Positions 39,895-48,464 of a stretch of 64,000 nucleotides of DNA are shown piece by piece. The notes under the pieces were generated by a model. It was not told the origin of the DNA. It did not search any database and saw nothing but the letters and a program-made list of their open reading frames with translations. The DNA lies in contig NZ_VULZ01000002.1 in assembly GCF_009696445.1 (NCBI RefSeq), forward strand, positions 124,001 through 188,000, read 5' to 3'. The stretch comes from Porcincola intestinalis. GTDB taxonomy: Bacteria > Bacillota > Clostridia > Lachnospirales > Lachnospiraceae. Position 1 is the stretch's first letter, and each line of letters opens with the position of its first letter. The translations under genes were made by a program, and so were the position numbers.

Positions 39895-41979
39895 TTACAA
39901 TAGATTTCGCTTTGCCGGTGTCATCCGGTTACGTAATACAAACAGTTCCTTCTCCTGTTCCTCTGTAAGCTCCATGTACATTTCCTCTTCGTAATAACCG
40001 CAGACAGGGATCTTGGAGAGAACCGCGCCGCCTGCATGAATCCTGACCATACCAAGCGGATCTAAGGCTGGTAGGACTTCCGCCTGGCCGCTCTCATACT
40101 TGAGCATATATCCGCCGTATTCGAATGGGATCTTATACAGTCCGTCCTGTGTCTCTTCCAGATGGGAAAAGACGTTGGATTCTTTGAAGATGCCCCCGTA
40201 ATTCTCCAACTGGTACCTGTATGATTTCTCCAGGGCATCCTCACCCTCAGCGTCAATGTAGAAATGAACCTGTTCCTCCTCATAGGCTTCATCCTTCTGC
40301 TTATTCCCGTCGTACATTCCCAGGGATGTTGACAGTGCAAATTCATCACTCTCCAGTGTATGGAACTTATCATCCATGATCGGGTCAAATCCCCTGATAA
40401 AGATCAGGCACTTGCTGTTATCCATTTTGCGGACCTCATCCGGTGTCAGAAGGTCCCGGCCAATCACATCGTAGTTGCTACTGGAAGATCCGCTTTTGCC
40501 GGCACTCTCTCCCTTGGACTGTTTGCCGACAGTATATTTCCCCAACATCTCTGTCATATATTTATGCGTTTCCGCCTCATTGCCGCCAAGATAGATCAGG
40601 ACATCAGTATTTCCAATGATTGCCTGCCAGGAATCCTTGAAAAGTGCCTGCAGCTGCGCTCGGTTCTGCAGAATCACGTTGCAGGAAATGTTGCGGCTTC
40701 GCATAGTGGAGATGATCTCCGTGAAGCCATCCGGCAGCGCGACATTCGGAAACTCATCCATCCAGAATGCCACATGGATCGGCAGCGCACCGCCATACTG
40801 GAAGTCCGCAATGTAGTATAGTTCCTGGAAGATCTGCGTATACAGCATTCCAACCAGGAAGTTGTAGCTCTTGTCATTATCCGGAATGATACAGAACAAG
40901 GCAGTCTTCCGGTCCGGGTTCTCATACACCCCTTCTCCAAGGGCCCGGATATTCATGTCATCCCTGTCCAGGATCCGCAGCACCTTCGGATTCTGCAGAT
41001 ACGCAAGCCTTGCATGCGCCGATATGATGATTGACCGGATCGTATCCTTTGCGCCGCTACGTACCTTCAGGTAAGCAACCTTCGCAGGATGATCATCCGG
41101 AAGGATTTCCATCATCTGATCAAGGTCTGACCGTTGCCCTTCCTTCTCAGCAACCTTCGCCTTTGTCAGCAGGTCCATCATTTCCCTGATGTTTGCCTTC
41201 TTGCCCTGTTTCGGACACTCATACCATACATAGGACATGATCGCCTGCAGGTATAAGGAAAGCGCGTTATCCCAGAACGGATCCGAGGATGACGCGCCTT
41301 TGGGCGATGTATTCTTCATCATGTTTGTAACCAGCTTGATGATGTCATTATCAGACCGGATATACTCGAAGGGGTTATAGCAGTCCGAGTTGTCCATGTC
41401 CACCAGGTTGAAAGCAATCACACGGTACCCCTTCAGTTCCAGTATGTTGCCAAGCTTATGATAGAGCTCACCTTTGGGATCTGTCAGGACCATTGATGTA
41501 TCCCCTTTCATTCCGTTCGGCATTACATAGTGGAAGCTCTTGCCGGAGCCGGATCCGCCGATCACAGTTACATTGTTATTAAGTCCTGTCTTCCTGGTAT
41601 CAATGCTCATTCGGATATTCTCTGACAGGATCTTATTCTTTGCCTCGTCAGTATCTTCCAGTTTTTCGTTCACCCTCTTCGGATCAGCAAACTTCGCGGA
41701 TCCATACTCAAGTCCCGGGATCAGGCTGCGGTAGTTACCGACATACCAGATCACCGCAAATCCCCAGACCAGAAGCAGGATCAAAACCGCTTTTACTGTA
41801 AGCACTGTGAACCTGGGCGGCCAGGGATGCGTCAATGAATAAAGCAGGATATCCTGTAGATTGCTAATCGTGATTTTTGTATCTTCCAACTTTCCGATGC
41901 CATATCCGGCATATAATACGAATGGCAGCAAAAACCAGAAGAATAACAGGTTCGGTTTTCGTTTATTCAAATGCTCCAA
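39895..41979 (-). CDS. Type IV coupling protein (VirD4/TraG-like)
   Basis: Membrane-anchored hexameric ATPase of 694 residues that links the relaxosome to the secretion channel. Two N-terminal membrane spans (about residues 11-27 and 61-82), Walker A VIGGSGSGKSFHYVMPN, Walker B-type FWMDEFPNVALPDG and the ending region with LGGNEAETHKYMTEMLG are the VirD4 pattern. Start is TTG 41979 following GGGAGG. It precedes a long acidic linker and a C-terminal tail peculiar to the clostridial group. Essential for element transfer. Confidence 0.93.
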   Translation of the reverse strand: MEHLNKRKPNLLFFWFLLPFVLYAGYGIGKLEDTKITISNLQDILLYSLTHPWPPRFTVLTVKAVLILLLVWGFAVIWYVGNYRSLIPGLEYGSAKFADPKRVNEKLEDTDEAKNKILSENIRMSIDTRKTGLNNNVTVIGGSGSGKSFHYVMPNGMKGDTSMVLTDPKGELYHKLGNILELKGYRVIAFNLVDMDNSDCYNPFEYIRSDNDIIKLVTNMMKNTSPKGASSSDPFWDNALSLYLQAIMSYVWYECPKQGKKANIREMMDLLTKAKVAEKEGQRSDLDQMMEILPDDHPAKVAYLKVRSGAKDTIRSIIISAHARLAYLQNPKVLRILDRDDMNIRALGEGVYENPDRKTALFCIIPDNDKSYNFLVGMLYTQIFQELYYIADFQYGGALPIHVAFWMDEFPNVALPDGFTEIISTMRSRNISCNVILQNRAQLQALFKDSWQAIIGNTDVLIYLGGNEAETHKYMTEMLGKYTVGKQSKGESAGKSGSSSSNYDVIGRDLLTPDEVRKMDNSKCLIFIRGFDPIMDDKFHTLESDEFALSTSLGMYDGNKQKDEAYEEEQVHFYIDAEGEDALEKSYRYQLENYGGIFKESNVFSHLEETQDGLYKIPFEYGGYMLKYESGQAEVLPALDPLGMVRIHAGGAVLSKIPVCGYYEEEMYMELTEEQEKELFVLRNRMTPAKRNLL

Positions 41980-42006
41980 TCAGTATGTGCCTCCCCTCTC
42001 CGGATT

Positions 42007-42034
42007 CAAAAAGGAGCCCCTTTAAGAGGCTCCT
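42007..42034 (-). terminator. Terminator after the BspA-like surface protein gene
   Basis: Minus-strand AGGAGCC pairs with GGCTCCT around nine bases and is followed by TTTTT. It isolates the surface-protein gene from the coupling protein gene. Confidence 0.85.
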
Positions 42035-42058
42035 ACCGGCTACAAAATGTAATTTCTA

Positions 42059-43441
42059 TTACTTGAATTTCATCGTTTTTTTCATTCCCTTTTTCAGGAA
42101 TATCTTCTTATATGCATTCTTCTTTCCCTTCGGGCATTTTATTGTCGCCTTCTTATTTATTCCTTTGAAGGCACTTGCCCCGATCGTTTTCTTTGTTAAC
42201 TTCTTCGTTTTTATCGTAAGCTTCTTCAGCCTTCCGCATTTCCAGAATGTCTTTGCTCCAATGAATTTGACGTTCTTCCCAATCGTAACACTGTTCAGCT
42301 TCTTCAACCCGGACAATGATTTTGAGGCGATCTTCGTGACCGGATATTTCTTTCCGCTCTTCTTTACTGACGCCGGAATGACAATACTCTTAATATTTTT
42401 CGATACCGGGCCGGTCAGTATAGCCTGCTGTCCCTGAATAGTATAGATCCCGTTTCCTGCTGTGACTGTCAGGACACCGGTTTCTCCAGAAGGCGGAGTG
42501 GCTGCTGGCGCCGGGTCAGCAACTGGAGCAGGTACTGCTTTGGGAATCTCGAATTCATAAGTAAACCATGCATGCCATGTATAGCTCCCGTAATCCACTT
42601 GGTCCTCAGCAAATATAGCAGCATGCCCATTAATCTTTACATTTGTGGCAGAAGTCACTTTACCACGCTTGGCAGAAAGATGTACAACGCATTTGTAAGT
42701 ATGCCCCGCCTCAAAAGTGAGATTGTCCGTCTCTTTGTATTCTTTTGTTCCTTCATACCACCTGATCTTTTCGTCATCAAGTGTTCCAGCAGTCAGTTGG
42801 ATGTTCTTATCATTTACAGAGCCTTTAAAGACTGCTTTTTCTCCGGCTTTCGGTTCTGTCACCGTGACATTTACACTGCCAATCACATGCGTTGCCCTTA
42901 CAGAAAGGTTATTACCGGTTTCACTTCCGGAAACTTTGGCGCATTCAATATATTCAGGATCACTGCTCCACATGGGGTGAAACGAACTGGATGTAATAAT
43001 ATCAAGGTTAGATCGTACAATTTGTATTCCTTCACTGCTGTGAATACCATCACAATAAGAACCTTCGTAAGGATATGTCGTATCAATCTCAACGATCGCA
43101 TCCTGAATACTGATGCTTGAAGTAGAGGCATAAATTCCACCACTCCCAATAATAAGCTTATGCCCATTACCAATAATATTCAGTTTGCCATAGGTATAAG
43201 CATCCGCAAATCTTTGTTCTATACTCTCAATAGTACAGTCTTTATCAAGCGTTATGTTTGTGGTTGTGTCCACATCGTCGTATTGGAAAAACCACTCTCC
43301 ATCCGGCAGTTCACTGGCTTTATAGTTTCTAACAACATCCGCCTCTGCTGTCATCCCCGGAAGCAGGATAAACAGTACTGCAATTATAAATAAACCGGGC
43401 AAAGAAAACCTGCTGTTTCTTAAAGAACAATCATTACGCAT
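42059..43441 (-). CDS. Secreted BspA-like leucine-rich repeat protein
   Basis: Surface protein of 460 residues. A signal peptide with PGLFIIAVLFILLPG is followed by a parallel beta-helix-like region (IIGNGHKLIIGSGGIYASTS) and, after a Pro/Ala linker, LRR_5/BspA-type repeats (KITSIVIPASVKKSGKKYPV-like; LSGLKKLNSVTIGKNVKFIG). It resembles adhesins of gut clostridia rather than T4SS parts. The start ATG 43441 follows AGGAGAGGATCAGGC. It has its own terminator and stands within conjugation genes, so it is probably cargo helping cell contact. Confidence 0.8.
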   Translation of the reverse strand: MRNDCSLRNSRFSLPGLFIIAVLFILLPGMTAEADVVRNYKASELPDGEWFFQYDDVDTTTNITLDKDCTIESIEQRFADAYTYGKLNIIGNGHKLIIGSGGIYASTSSISIQDAIVEIDTTYPYEGSYCDGIHSSEGIQIVRSNLDIITSSSFHPMWSSDPEYIECAKVSGSETGNNLSVRATHVIGSVNVTVTEPKAGEKAVFKGSVNDKNIQLTAGTLDDEKIRWYEGTKEYKETDNLTFEAGHTYKCVVHLSAKRGKVTSATNVKINGHAAIFAEDQVDYGSYTWHAWFTYEFEIPKAVPAPVADPAPAATPPSGETGVLTVTAGNGIYTIQGQQAILTGPVSKNIKSIVIPASVKKSGKKYPVTKIASKSLSGLKKLNSVTIGKNVKFIGAKTFWKCGRLKKLTIKTKKLTKKTIGASAFKGINKKATIKCPKGKKNAYKKIFLKKGMKKTMKFK

Positions 43442-43551
43442 GCCTGATCCTCTCCTTTTGCAAATGATAAATCTCAATCTGTTTATTAAAATCCCCTCAC
43501 AGCTATACTCTATCATAATATCTGAAAAATCAATACATGCGTAATTAATTT

Positions 43552-44637
43552 CTATCTAATTTTTTCTGGAGGCTTAACCTCTTTGCCAACTTGTGGGACA
43601 AAGCCTTCCCTTTCTGATTTTACAGCTACTTCCGATCCCGGTTTCTTCCTATCAGGCTGCTGACTCCCATGTGCAACAACGGCCCCGCCCGGCAGTTTGA
43701 ACATGGCGATTGCTTTGCTTCCATCCGCTGCGACCACATCCACCTTCTGCATGTTCATCATGCTGTATGCCTGATCTTTGAAGATGACGGCAACCCTTTT
43801 CCCTGTAGCAGCATCCTTATAGGGAAGAATATCCTCATGCCGGACAAAGATGGAATGGATCCCGTCCGGCAGCATGAACTGGGAAAACTGCCGGTTCTCA
43901 AAAACAGGTTTCTGGCTGATCCAGAAAACACTTTCTTCGCCCTTTTCAGCGACGCTGTCCCGCACACGTATCCGAACGTCTGAAACGGTCTCCCGAACCT
44001 TCTGTTCTTTCTGCTGGATCTGAGAGAAGGTATTCTTTACCTTCACATGCTCCTGCTCCGCCTGCTGAGCAACGCCGCTGCCTGCGCGCTTCCTGTAATC
44101 GGGCGTTTTCTCCACCGAATCCTTTCCCTTTCTCATGGTAGCTTCTACATTTTTCTGTGCAGACTGTTTCAGCGCTTCCATCTCTTTTGTGTCCGTTCCA
44201 TCCGCTTTCTTCCCGGTCATCATATAATCAGCTTCACTGATTGGACCGACACGGATATGCCGGTTCGGACCGGCTGTGTGGTCAAGCAGCATTGCCTTCA
44301 TCTTCACCGCGTCAGAGGACGCAATAGCGTACTGCGTCCTCGCATCTCCCCCGCAAAGGTCCGGCATTCTGGCAAACATGATCCCGTGCGCCTTCATTTC
44401 CCTTTCTACTGCGGCAAGATCTTCCCTTTTTTCTGAGGAAACATTTATAAAGACAAAATCATCCCCCTTCGTCTGGCGGAGCCTGTTCAGGGAAACTTTA
44501 CCCTCCCACTTGGCCAGATAGATCGTATTCATCAGCTTTACGATCTGCATGGCAAGCTTCAGCGAAATATTCCCAACCAGCATTGCTCCGCGGCCAAAGA
44601 GCATGACAACCTGCACGGCATCTCCAACTTCACTCAT
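43552..44637 (-). CDS. PcfB/DUF3801-like conjugation protein
   Basis: 361 residues. The N-terminal part, with LRQTKGDDFVFINVSSEKRE and MKAHGIMFARMPDLCGGDART, matches DUF3801/PcfB, a conjugation protein that works with the coupling protein PcfC. The C-terminal two thirds are a low-similarity, Lys-rich region with a beta-strand domain near SQFMLPDGIHSIFVRHEDIL. AAGGAGCCGGTAACGA precedes the ATG. Next to VirD4 on the element, as expected. Confidence 0.8.
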   Translation of the reverse strand: MSEVGDAVQVVMLFGRGAMLVGNISLKLAMQIVKLMNTIYLAKWEGKVSLNRLRQTKGDDFVFINVSSEKREDLAAVEREMKAHGIMFARMPDLCGGDARTQYAIASSDAVKMKAMLLDHTAGPNRHIRVGPISEADYMMTGKKADGTDTKEMEALKQSAQKNVEATMRKGKDSVEKTPDYRKRAGSGVAQQAEQEHVKVKNTFSQIQQKEQKVRETVSDVRIRVRDSVAEKGEESVFWISQKPVFENRQFSQFMLPDGIHSIFVRHEDILPYKDAATGKRVAVIFKDQAYSMMNMQKVDVVAADGSKAIAMFKLPGGAVVAHGSQQPDRKKPGSEVAVKSEREGFVPQVGKEVKPPEKIR

Positions 44638-44640
44638 TCG

Positions 44641-45249
44641 TTACCGGCTCCTTTCTTCAAAAGGGGATCCGGCCAGAAACTCCGGTGGGATCTCATCCGG
44701 AACCTGTGACTGCCCGCCGATCTCCTTTATCTTCTTTTCATAGGCTTCTTTGATATCCTCTTCCATGAAGCTTTTCACATACAGCGTCGCCGGACCGGCC
44801 AGGTTCTGGTATGTCTCATCCCGTTTTTCATAAGGGTATGCTACTTTCAGTTGCCCTTCCCGCTCATACAGTCGGATTCCGTGGATCTCAACGGCATCAT
44901 TAAAGGTAATCGTAGCGTATGCTTTGGTATCTCCCTTATCAAACAGGCGAATACTCACGTCCAGGCGATACTCCCCCATATCTTTTTTCAGTGCATGCTC
45001 CACACTCTGGATGACTGCGGACTCGATTTCCTTATAGACATCCCTGTCTTTGATATAAACTACCTTGTCCCAGGAATCGCCTTTCTTCTTGTCCGGCATT
45101 ACAACAACCCACATGTCGTTCCCGGTCTCCTTATTCTTCGTCGCGATCAGCTTGACCTGATGGATCACGATCTTTTCCTCCAGGAACACATCGCCGGCAG
45201 CAACCAGACTGCCTTTGTCAATGATATTCATTTCTGCTCTGACCTTCAC
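44641..45249 (-). CDS. Protein with two SpoVG-type domains
   Basis: Protein of 202 residues made of two SpoVG-like domains in a row. Domain 1 (about 1-88) starts VRAEMNIIDKGSLVAAGDVF and ends in IESAVIQSVEHALK; domain 2 (about 95-190) carries AYATITFNDAVEIHGIRLYE and KVAYPYEKRDETY. SpoVG is a single-domain site-specific nucleic acid-binding protein. The start is GTG 45249, whose TGA partner closes the upstream gene (GTGA overlap). Lies in the conjugation gene block; may regulate transfer genes or bind RNA. Confidence 0.8.
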   Translation of the reverse strand: MKVRAEMNIIDKGSLVAAGDVFLEEKIVIHQVKLIATKNKETGNDMWVVVMPDKKKGDSWDKVVYIKDRDVYKEIESAVIQSVEHALKKDMGEYRLDVSIRLFDKGDTKAYATITFNDAVEIHGIRLYEREGQLKVAYPYEKRDETYQNLAGPATLYVKSFMEEDIKEAYEKKIKEIGGQSQVPDEIPPEFLAGSPFEERSR

Positions 45250-45560
45250 CCCTGCACTCCTCCTTCTTCTTTTTCATGATCATTATGATGAGCCGCATCT
45301 TTCCCTGCTTTCTTTATCTGCCCAAATCCGGTACAGATGTCTTCCGCTGCATGGCCATACCAGTAGAGCTCCCCCAGACGCTCTTCCAGGGTTTTATCAA
45401 GAAGCGGGATGAATTTCTTCATCCACGCCTCCTTGTCTTTGAGCTGCTTCTCACGGATCTGCCGCATCCTGCGGTTTTTCCTCTCAACAAGCCTTTTCCG
45501 GCGCTCGTCATGCCGGCGGATCTCCTCCTCGATCCGTTCCAGTTCCACATCATGAGCCAT
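45246..45560 (-). CDS. DUF3847-like coiled-coil protein
   Basis: Product of 104 residues of strongly charged helices: LERIEEEIRRHDERRKRLVE then NRRMRQIREKQLKDKEAWMK. This Arg/Glu-rich start resembles DUF3847 proteins of mobile elements. GGGGAGG precedes the ATG with ten bases between. Its stop overlaps the SpoVG-like gene start (GTGA). Function is unknown; perhaps a scaffold. Confidence 0.7.
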   Translation of the reverse strand: MAHDVELERIEEEIRRHDERRKRLVERKNRRMRQIREKQLKDKEAWMKKFIPLLDKTLEERLGELYWYGHAAEDICTGFGQIKKAGKDAAHHNDHEKEEGGVQG

Positions 45561-45597
45561 CGCCTGTTCGCCTCCCCTTCCATCATGCAGACTGTTG

Positions 45598-46605
45598 TCA
45601 CAGGATCACATCCTTCGGGAGCATCGGCGTTCTATCCGGAGTCTTATCTTTCAGCTGTTCCGGCAGCGTAAGATTCGGATCTCTGCCCCACTCCATGGTC
45701 CGGGTTCGTGCATCATATTCGGAGACGAAATCCGAAAGCACTTCATCCGGTGCCACCTGCGTTTCATTGATCTCCTGCACCATGTTTTCAAGCATGGCCT
45801 TCTCTCCCTGGTTCTTCGGCAGGATCAGGACCTCATGAATGGATGAGGGCAGGATATAAAAACCTTCAGGAATGCTATTCCCGATCTTTTCGATCACGCC
45901 CGGATAAAACAGGGCTGCAGCTCCAAACTGCAGTGTTTCATTCGACAATACATAGAGCTTTGCCGGTGCTTCATCAATGATCGGATCATCCATCGGTCCA
46001 AGCAGGTCTCCGATCACCTCGCCCATCGGGCGGCAGGTAACCTTCTGAAGACGCTGGGAGTTCTCCATGGCCGTGTCGTACAGCTGCGGTTCTAAGATGC
46101 CATACTGCTCCATCAGGTTGTTGGTGATGCGGACGGTCATCAGAGTGTCATCCGGTGCTTTCACACTGACCTGGTAGATCAGGGCAATATCCCCAAAAAG
46201 CCTGCAGGGAATCTCTTTCAAAAGTTCCGTGTTTCGCGATACACCGATCACCCGTACGGTGACCTTATCCTTTACCTTATTCCAGTCAGCCATATCGGGA
46301 ACCAGGCCAAGCATGCCGCCTACCCCGCTTCTTCCCCTCTCAATTCCTTTCACTGCCGTATCGGCGATCTGTGTTATGAGCCGTCCTACTGACATCCCTC
46401 TGTTCAGGTATGCGTCATAGTAGGGCTCCAGATAGATCACCGGTGCGGGAGTGCCGCTTATCGGCGGTACGAAGGTAAGTCCGACCTGCTCTCCGACATT
46501 CGGCTTTGAGACTGTGTGCAGCTGTGTGTCATATGCAGCATACTGCTCCGGCAGAAAGCCTTTGATCTCATCTTTGATGTGCTCGCAAAATTCCTTATAA
46601 TCCAT
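45598..46605 (-). CDS. DUF5688-like protein
   Basis: Product of 335 residues resembling DUF5688, a domain of unknown function common on clostridial elements. Recognisable parts are the opening MDYKEFCEHIKDEIKGFLPE, PAPVIYLEPYYDAYLNRGM and VTCRPMGEVIGDLLG near the centre, and the closing PEGFYILPSSIHEVLILP. GGAGGAAATGT precedes the ATG. Downstream of a terminator and a 20-residue gene. Role unknown. Confidence 0.75.
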   Translation of the reverse strand: MDYKEFCEHIKDEIKGFLPEQYAAYDTQLHTVSKPNVGEQVGLTFVPPISGTPAPVIYLEPYYDAYLNRGMSVGRLITQIADTAVKGIERGRSGVGGMLGLVPDMADWNKVKDKVTVRVIGVSRNTELLKEIPCRLFGDIALIYQVSVKAPDDTLMTVRITNNLMEQYGILEPQLYDTAMENSQRLQKVTCRPMGEVIGDLLGPMDDPIIDEAPAKLYVLSNETLQFGAAALFYPGVIEKIGNSIPEGFYILPSSIHEVLILPKNQGEKAMLENMVQEINETQVAPDEVLSDFVSEYDARTRTMEWGRDPNLTLPEQLKDKTPDRTPMLPKDVIL

Positions 46606-46629
46606 ACATTTCCTCCATAACTGGCAAAT

Positions 46630-46652
46630 AAAAAAAAGACCGGTCTGGTCTT
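46630..46652 (-). terminator. Terminator after the 20-residue gene
   Basis: On the minus strand AAGACC pairs with GGTCTT around a short loop and runs into TTTTTTTT. It is 35 bases downstream of the tiny gene at 46687-46749 and upstream of the DUF5688-like gene. Confidence 0.8.
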
Positions 46653-46686
46653 CGCTTCATGGTTTTCTCTCAATTCATTCCATGCA

Positions 46687-46749
46687 TCATCCCTTCATTC
46701 TTTTCAGGTACGATGCGTATGCCATCAGGCGCTTCACCATCTTGTCCAT
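46687..46749 (-). CDS. 20-residue basic microprotein
   Basis: An ATG at 46749 lies six bases after GGAGG and opens a frame of 20 residues, MDKMVKRLMAYASYLKRMKG, ending in TGA. It is amphipathic and basic, and a terminator follows shortly after the stop. The tight ribosome site and terminator make translation likely. It may be a leader peptide or a small toxin-like protein; no relative recognised. Confidence 0.45.
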   Translation of the reverse strand: MDKMVKRLMAYASYLKRMKG

Positions 46750-46822
46750 ATAATCCCTCCTTCCGATAATCATACCAGCAGCTCCTTAAACCTTTTGCCG
46801 GCTCGGTAACTTAATCTTTTCA

Positions 46823-47326
46823 TTACAGCCGTTTCTCAGCCGCCCGCTCGTTCTCCGTCATTCCCATCGTTTGCATATTCGCTCTGGCACTTTCCTGAAA
46901 GCTGAAGTATGTGCCATCTCTGCCGCCTATGATCAGATGATCCGCAACCTCAATGCCGAGGATCTTACCACATTCCGTCAAACGGTTTGTTACGGCAATA
47001 TCCGGATCACTGGGTGTGACATCCCCGCCCGGATGATTATGGATGCAGATCACGCTGTTTGCGTTGGAGAGAATGCTTGCCTTAAAAACCTCGCGGGGAT
47101 GTACCATGGCTTCATTCAGCGTTCCCATACTGACAACGTTCAGATTGATCGGACGTAAGGCGGTATCCAAATTCAGGATCATAAAGACCTCCCGGTCCAG
47201 ATCCGCAAACTCGCGGATAATGTATTCCACCGCTTTATCCTGTGTATTGACCGACTCTTTTCCGATCACCCGGTCCTGTTCCAAACGCACTCTCACGATA
47301 GGAAGTCCCCGGTTATCCTTCATCAT
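46823..47326 (-). CDS. RadC/JAB-domain protein
   Basis: JAB-type metalloprotein of 167 residues. The metal site is HNHPGGDVTPSDPD (H-x-H-x10-D) near residue 100, with the Glu in TLNEAMVHPREVFKASI. RadC-like proteins are frequent on plasmids and ICEs and may act in DNA processing, but no activity is established. The start ATG 47326 follows GGAGG with nine bases between. It overlaps the 62-residue gene upstream. Confidence 0.88.
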   Translation of the reverse strand: MMKDNRGLPIVRVRLEQDRVIGKESVNTQDKAVEYIIREFADLDREVFMILNLDTALRPINLNVVSMGTLNEAMVHPREVFKASILSNANSVICIHNHPGGDVTPSDPDIAVTNRLTECGKILGIEVADHLIIGGRDGTYFSFQESARANMQTMGMTENERAAEKRL

Positions 47327-47501
47327 CGAAATACACCTCCAGAATGATACCGTCCGGCAGCTCGCTGATTGCAAGGATCAACTCCTCAATCGTTGCCGCG
47401 AGGAATCTCTCAAGCATCTTTTCCTGCTTCCTTTGATCATTCTGCTGTCGCATATGGTTACTGGTTTCTGCTCTCTTTTCATTCCCGGACTTCTTACCCA
47501 T
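47313..47501 (-). CDS. Small hypothetical protein before RadC
   Basis: Sixty-two residues with a basic start (MGKKSGNEKRAETSNHMRQQ) and a helix with LERFLAATIEELILAISELP. Real by position: it overlaps the RadC start by 14 bases and the preceding gene by eight, with GAGAGGAGACGAATAC before the ATG. Function unknown; may regulate or pair with RadC. Confidence 0.7.
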   Translation of the reverse strand: MGKKSGNEKRAETSNHMRQQNDQRKQEKMLERFLAATIEELILAISELPDGIILEVYFDDEG

Positions 47502-48438
47502 GTATTCGTCTCCTCTCGTAATATGCTTCCAGCAGTTCCATGTTCTCCGGCTTCACTTTCGGATCGCAGATCTTCTGCAGCTGAAGCAGGGAGAAGTCTT
47601 TCGAGACGACCCGCTCGATCACGGCAAGCTGCTCTCTGGAAAAATCTCCGTTGCCGAGGACGGAAGCAATAAACTCTTCCCTCCGCTTCTGCTCCCTGTT
47701 CCGGCGCCTCTGCGCAAACAGACCGGGGTCGGCCTGCTTTTTCGCCTCTTCCTGTGTTTCTTCGATCTGCATGCTCAGGCGGAAGTTTTCATCAGACAGA
47801 AGATCGATCCGCTTCTGCGCATTTTCCCGCTCTTTCTGGTGTTCTTCCCGCAGATCCTGAATCTCCCGTTCGTTTTTATTCCTTTCCATTTCATTGATCT
47901 GTCTGATATATTCCGTCAGCCGCGTGATCTGTGCACTGGCTATTTCCTGCTGCCGAACCATATGCCGTCCCATGATGTCAAGACTCTTCTCAACAGAAGA
48001 ATTTGCTGGTCCGGTCTCTTCCTCCGCATTCGTTGACTTCATGAAGTCTTCAATCCACTCCCGGATCTGCTCTTCCTGCGGTTCCTGATCCGTAAGCTGC
48101 TTCAGCAGAAAATCCTCCCCGATGGCAAATGCGGCCATCCGCAGCCGGTCAATCGTCTGCGAAGGATAATCGATCACCTTCCCGATGAAGGCATCACTGA
48201 GCATCTGCTCCACCATCAGATACAACTGCTCCCGTTTATGGATGAACTTCTCCTGTTCCGGAATGCCATGCCTGATAATCAGCTGCTCATAACGCTCCTT
48301 TTTCCCGATCACCGTTTCCCCGGTACTGTCTGCCGGAACATCTATCTGACTGTTATTCTGCGCTTCCTCCTTGGCAGGCGTTACGCTCTCCGTTTTTGTC
48401 TCTTCAAACGTTTTCTCTGTTAATGCTTCTGTAGACAT
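47494..48438 (-). CDS. Hypothetical coiled-coil ICE protein
   Basis: Product of 314 residues. An acidic, Thr-rich N-terminus is followed by RYEQLIIRHGIPEQEKFIHK, a central region with GEDFLLKQLTDQEPQEEQI, and a long coiled coil (about residues 165-245, EREIQDLREEHQKERENAQK), then a C-terminal helix. No family recognised. AAAGGTGATCGGGTAA precedes the ATG. It follows the relaxase gene and may be a relaxosome or segregation accessory protein. Confidence 0.7.
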   Translation of the reverse strand: MSTEALTEKTFEETKTESVTPAKEEAQNNSQIDVPADSTGETVIGKKERYEQLIIRHGIPEQEKFIHKREQLYLMVEQMLSDAFIGKVIDYPSQTIDRLRMAAFAIGEDFLLKQLTDQEPQEEQIREWIEDFMKSTNAEEETGPANSSVEKSLDIMGRHMVRQQEIASAQITRLTEYIRQINEMERNKNEREIQDLREEHQKERENAQKRIDLLSDENFRLSMQIEETQEEAKKQADPGLFAQRRRNREQKRREEFIASVLGNGDFSREQLAVIERVVSKDFSLLQLQKICDPKVKPENMELLEAYYERRRIHG

Positions 48439-48464
48439 TTACCCGATCACCTTTCTTTTCATTG

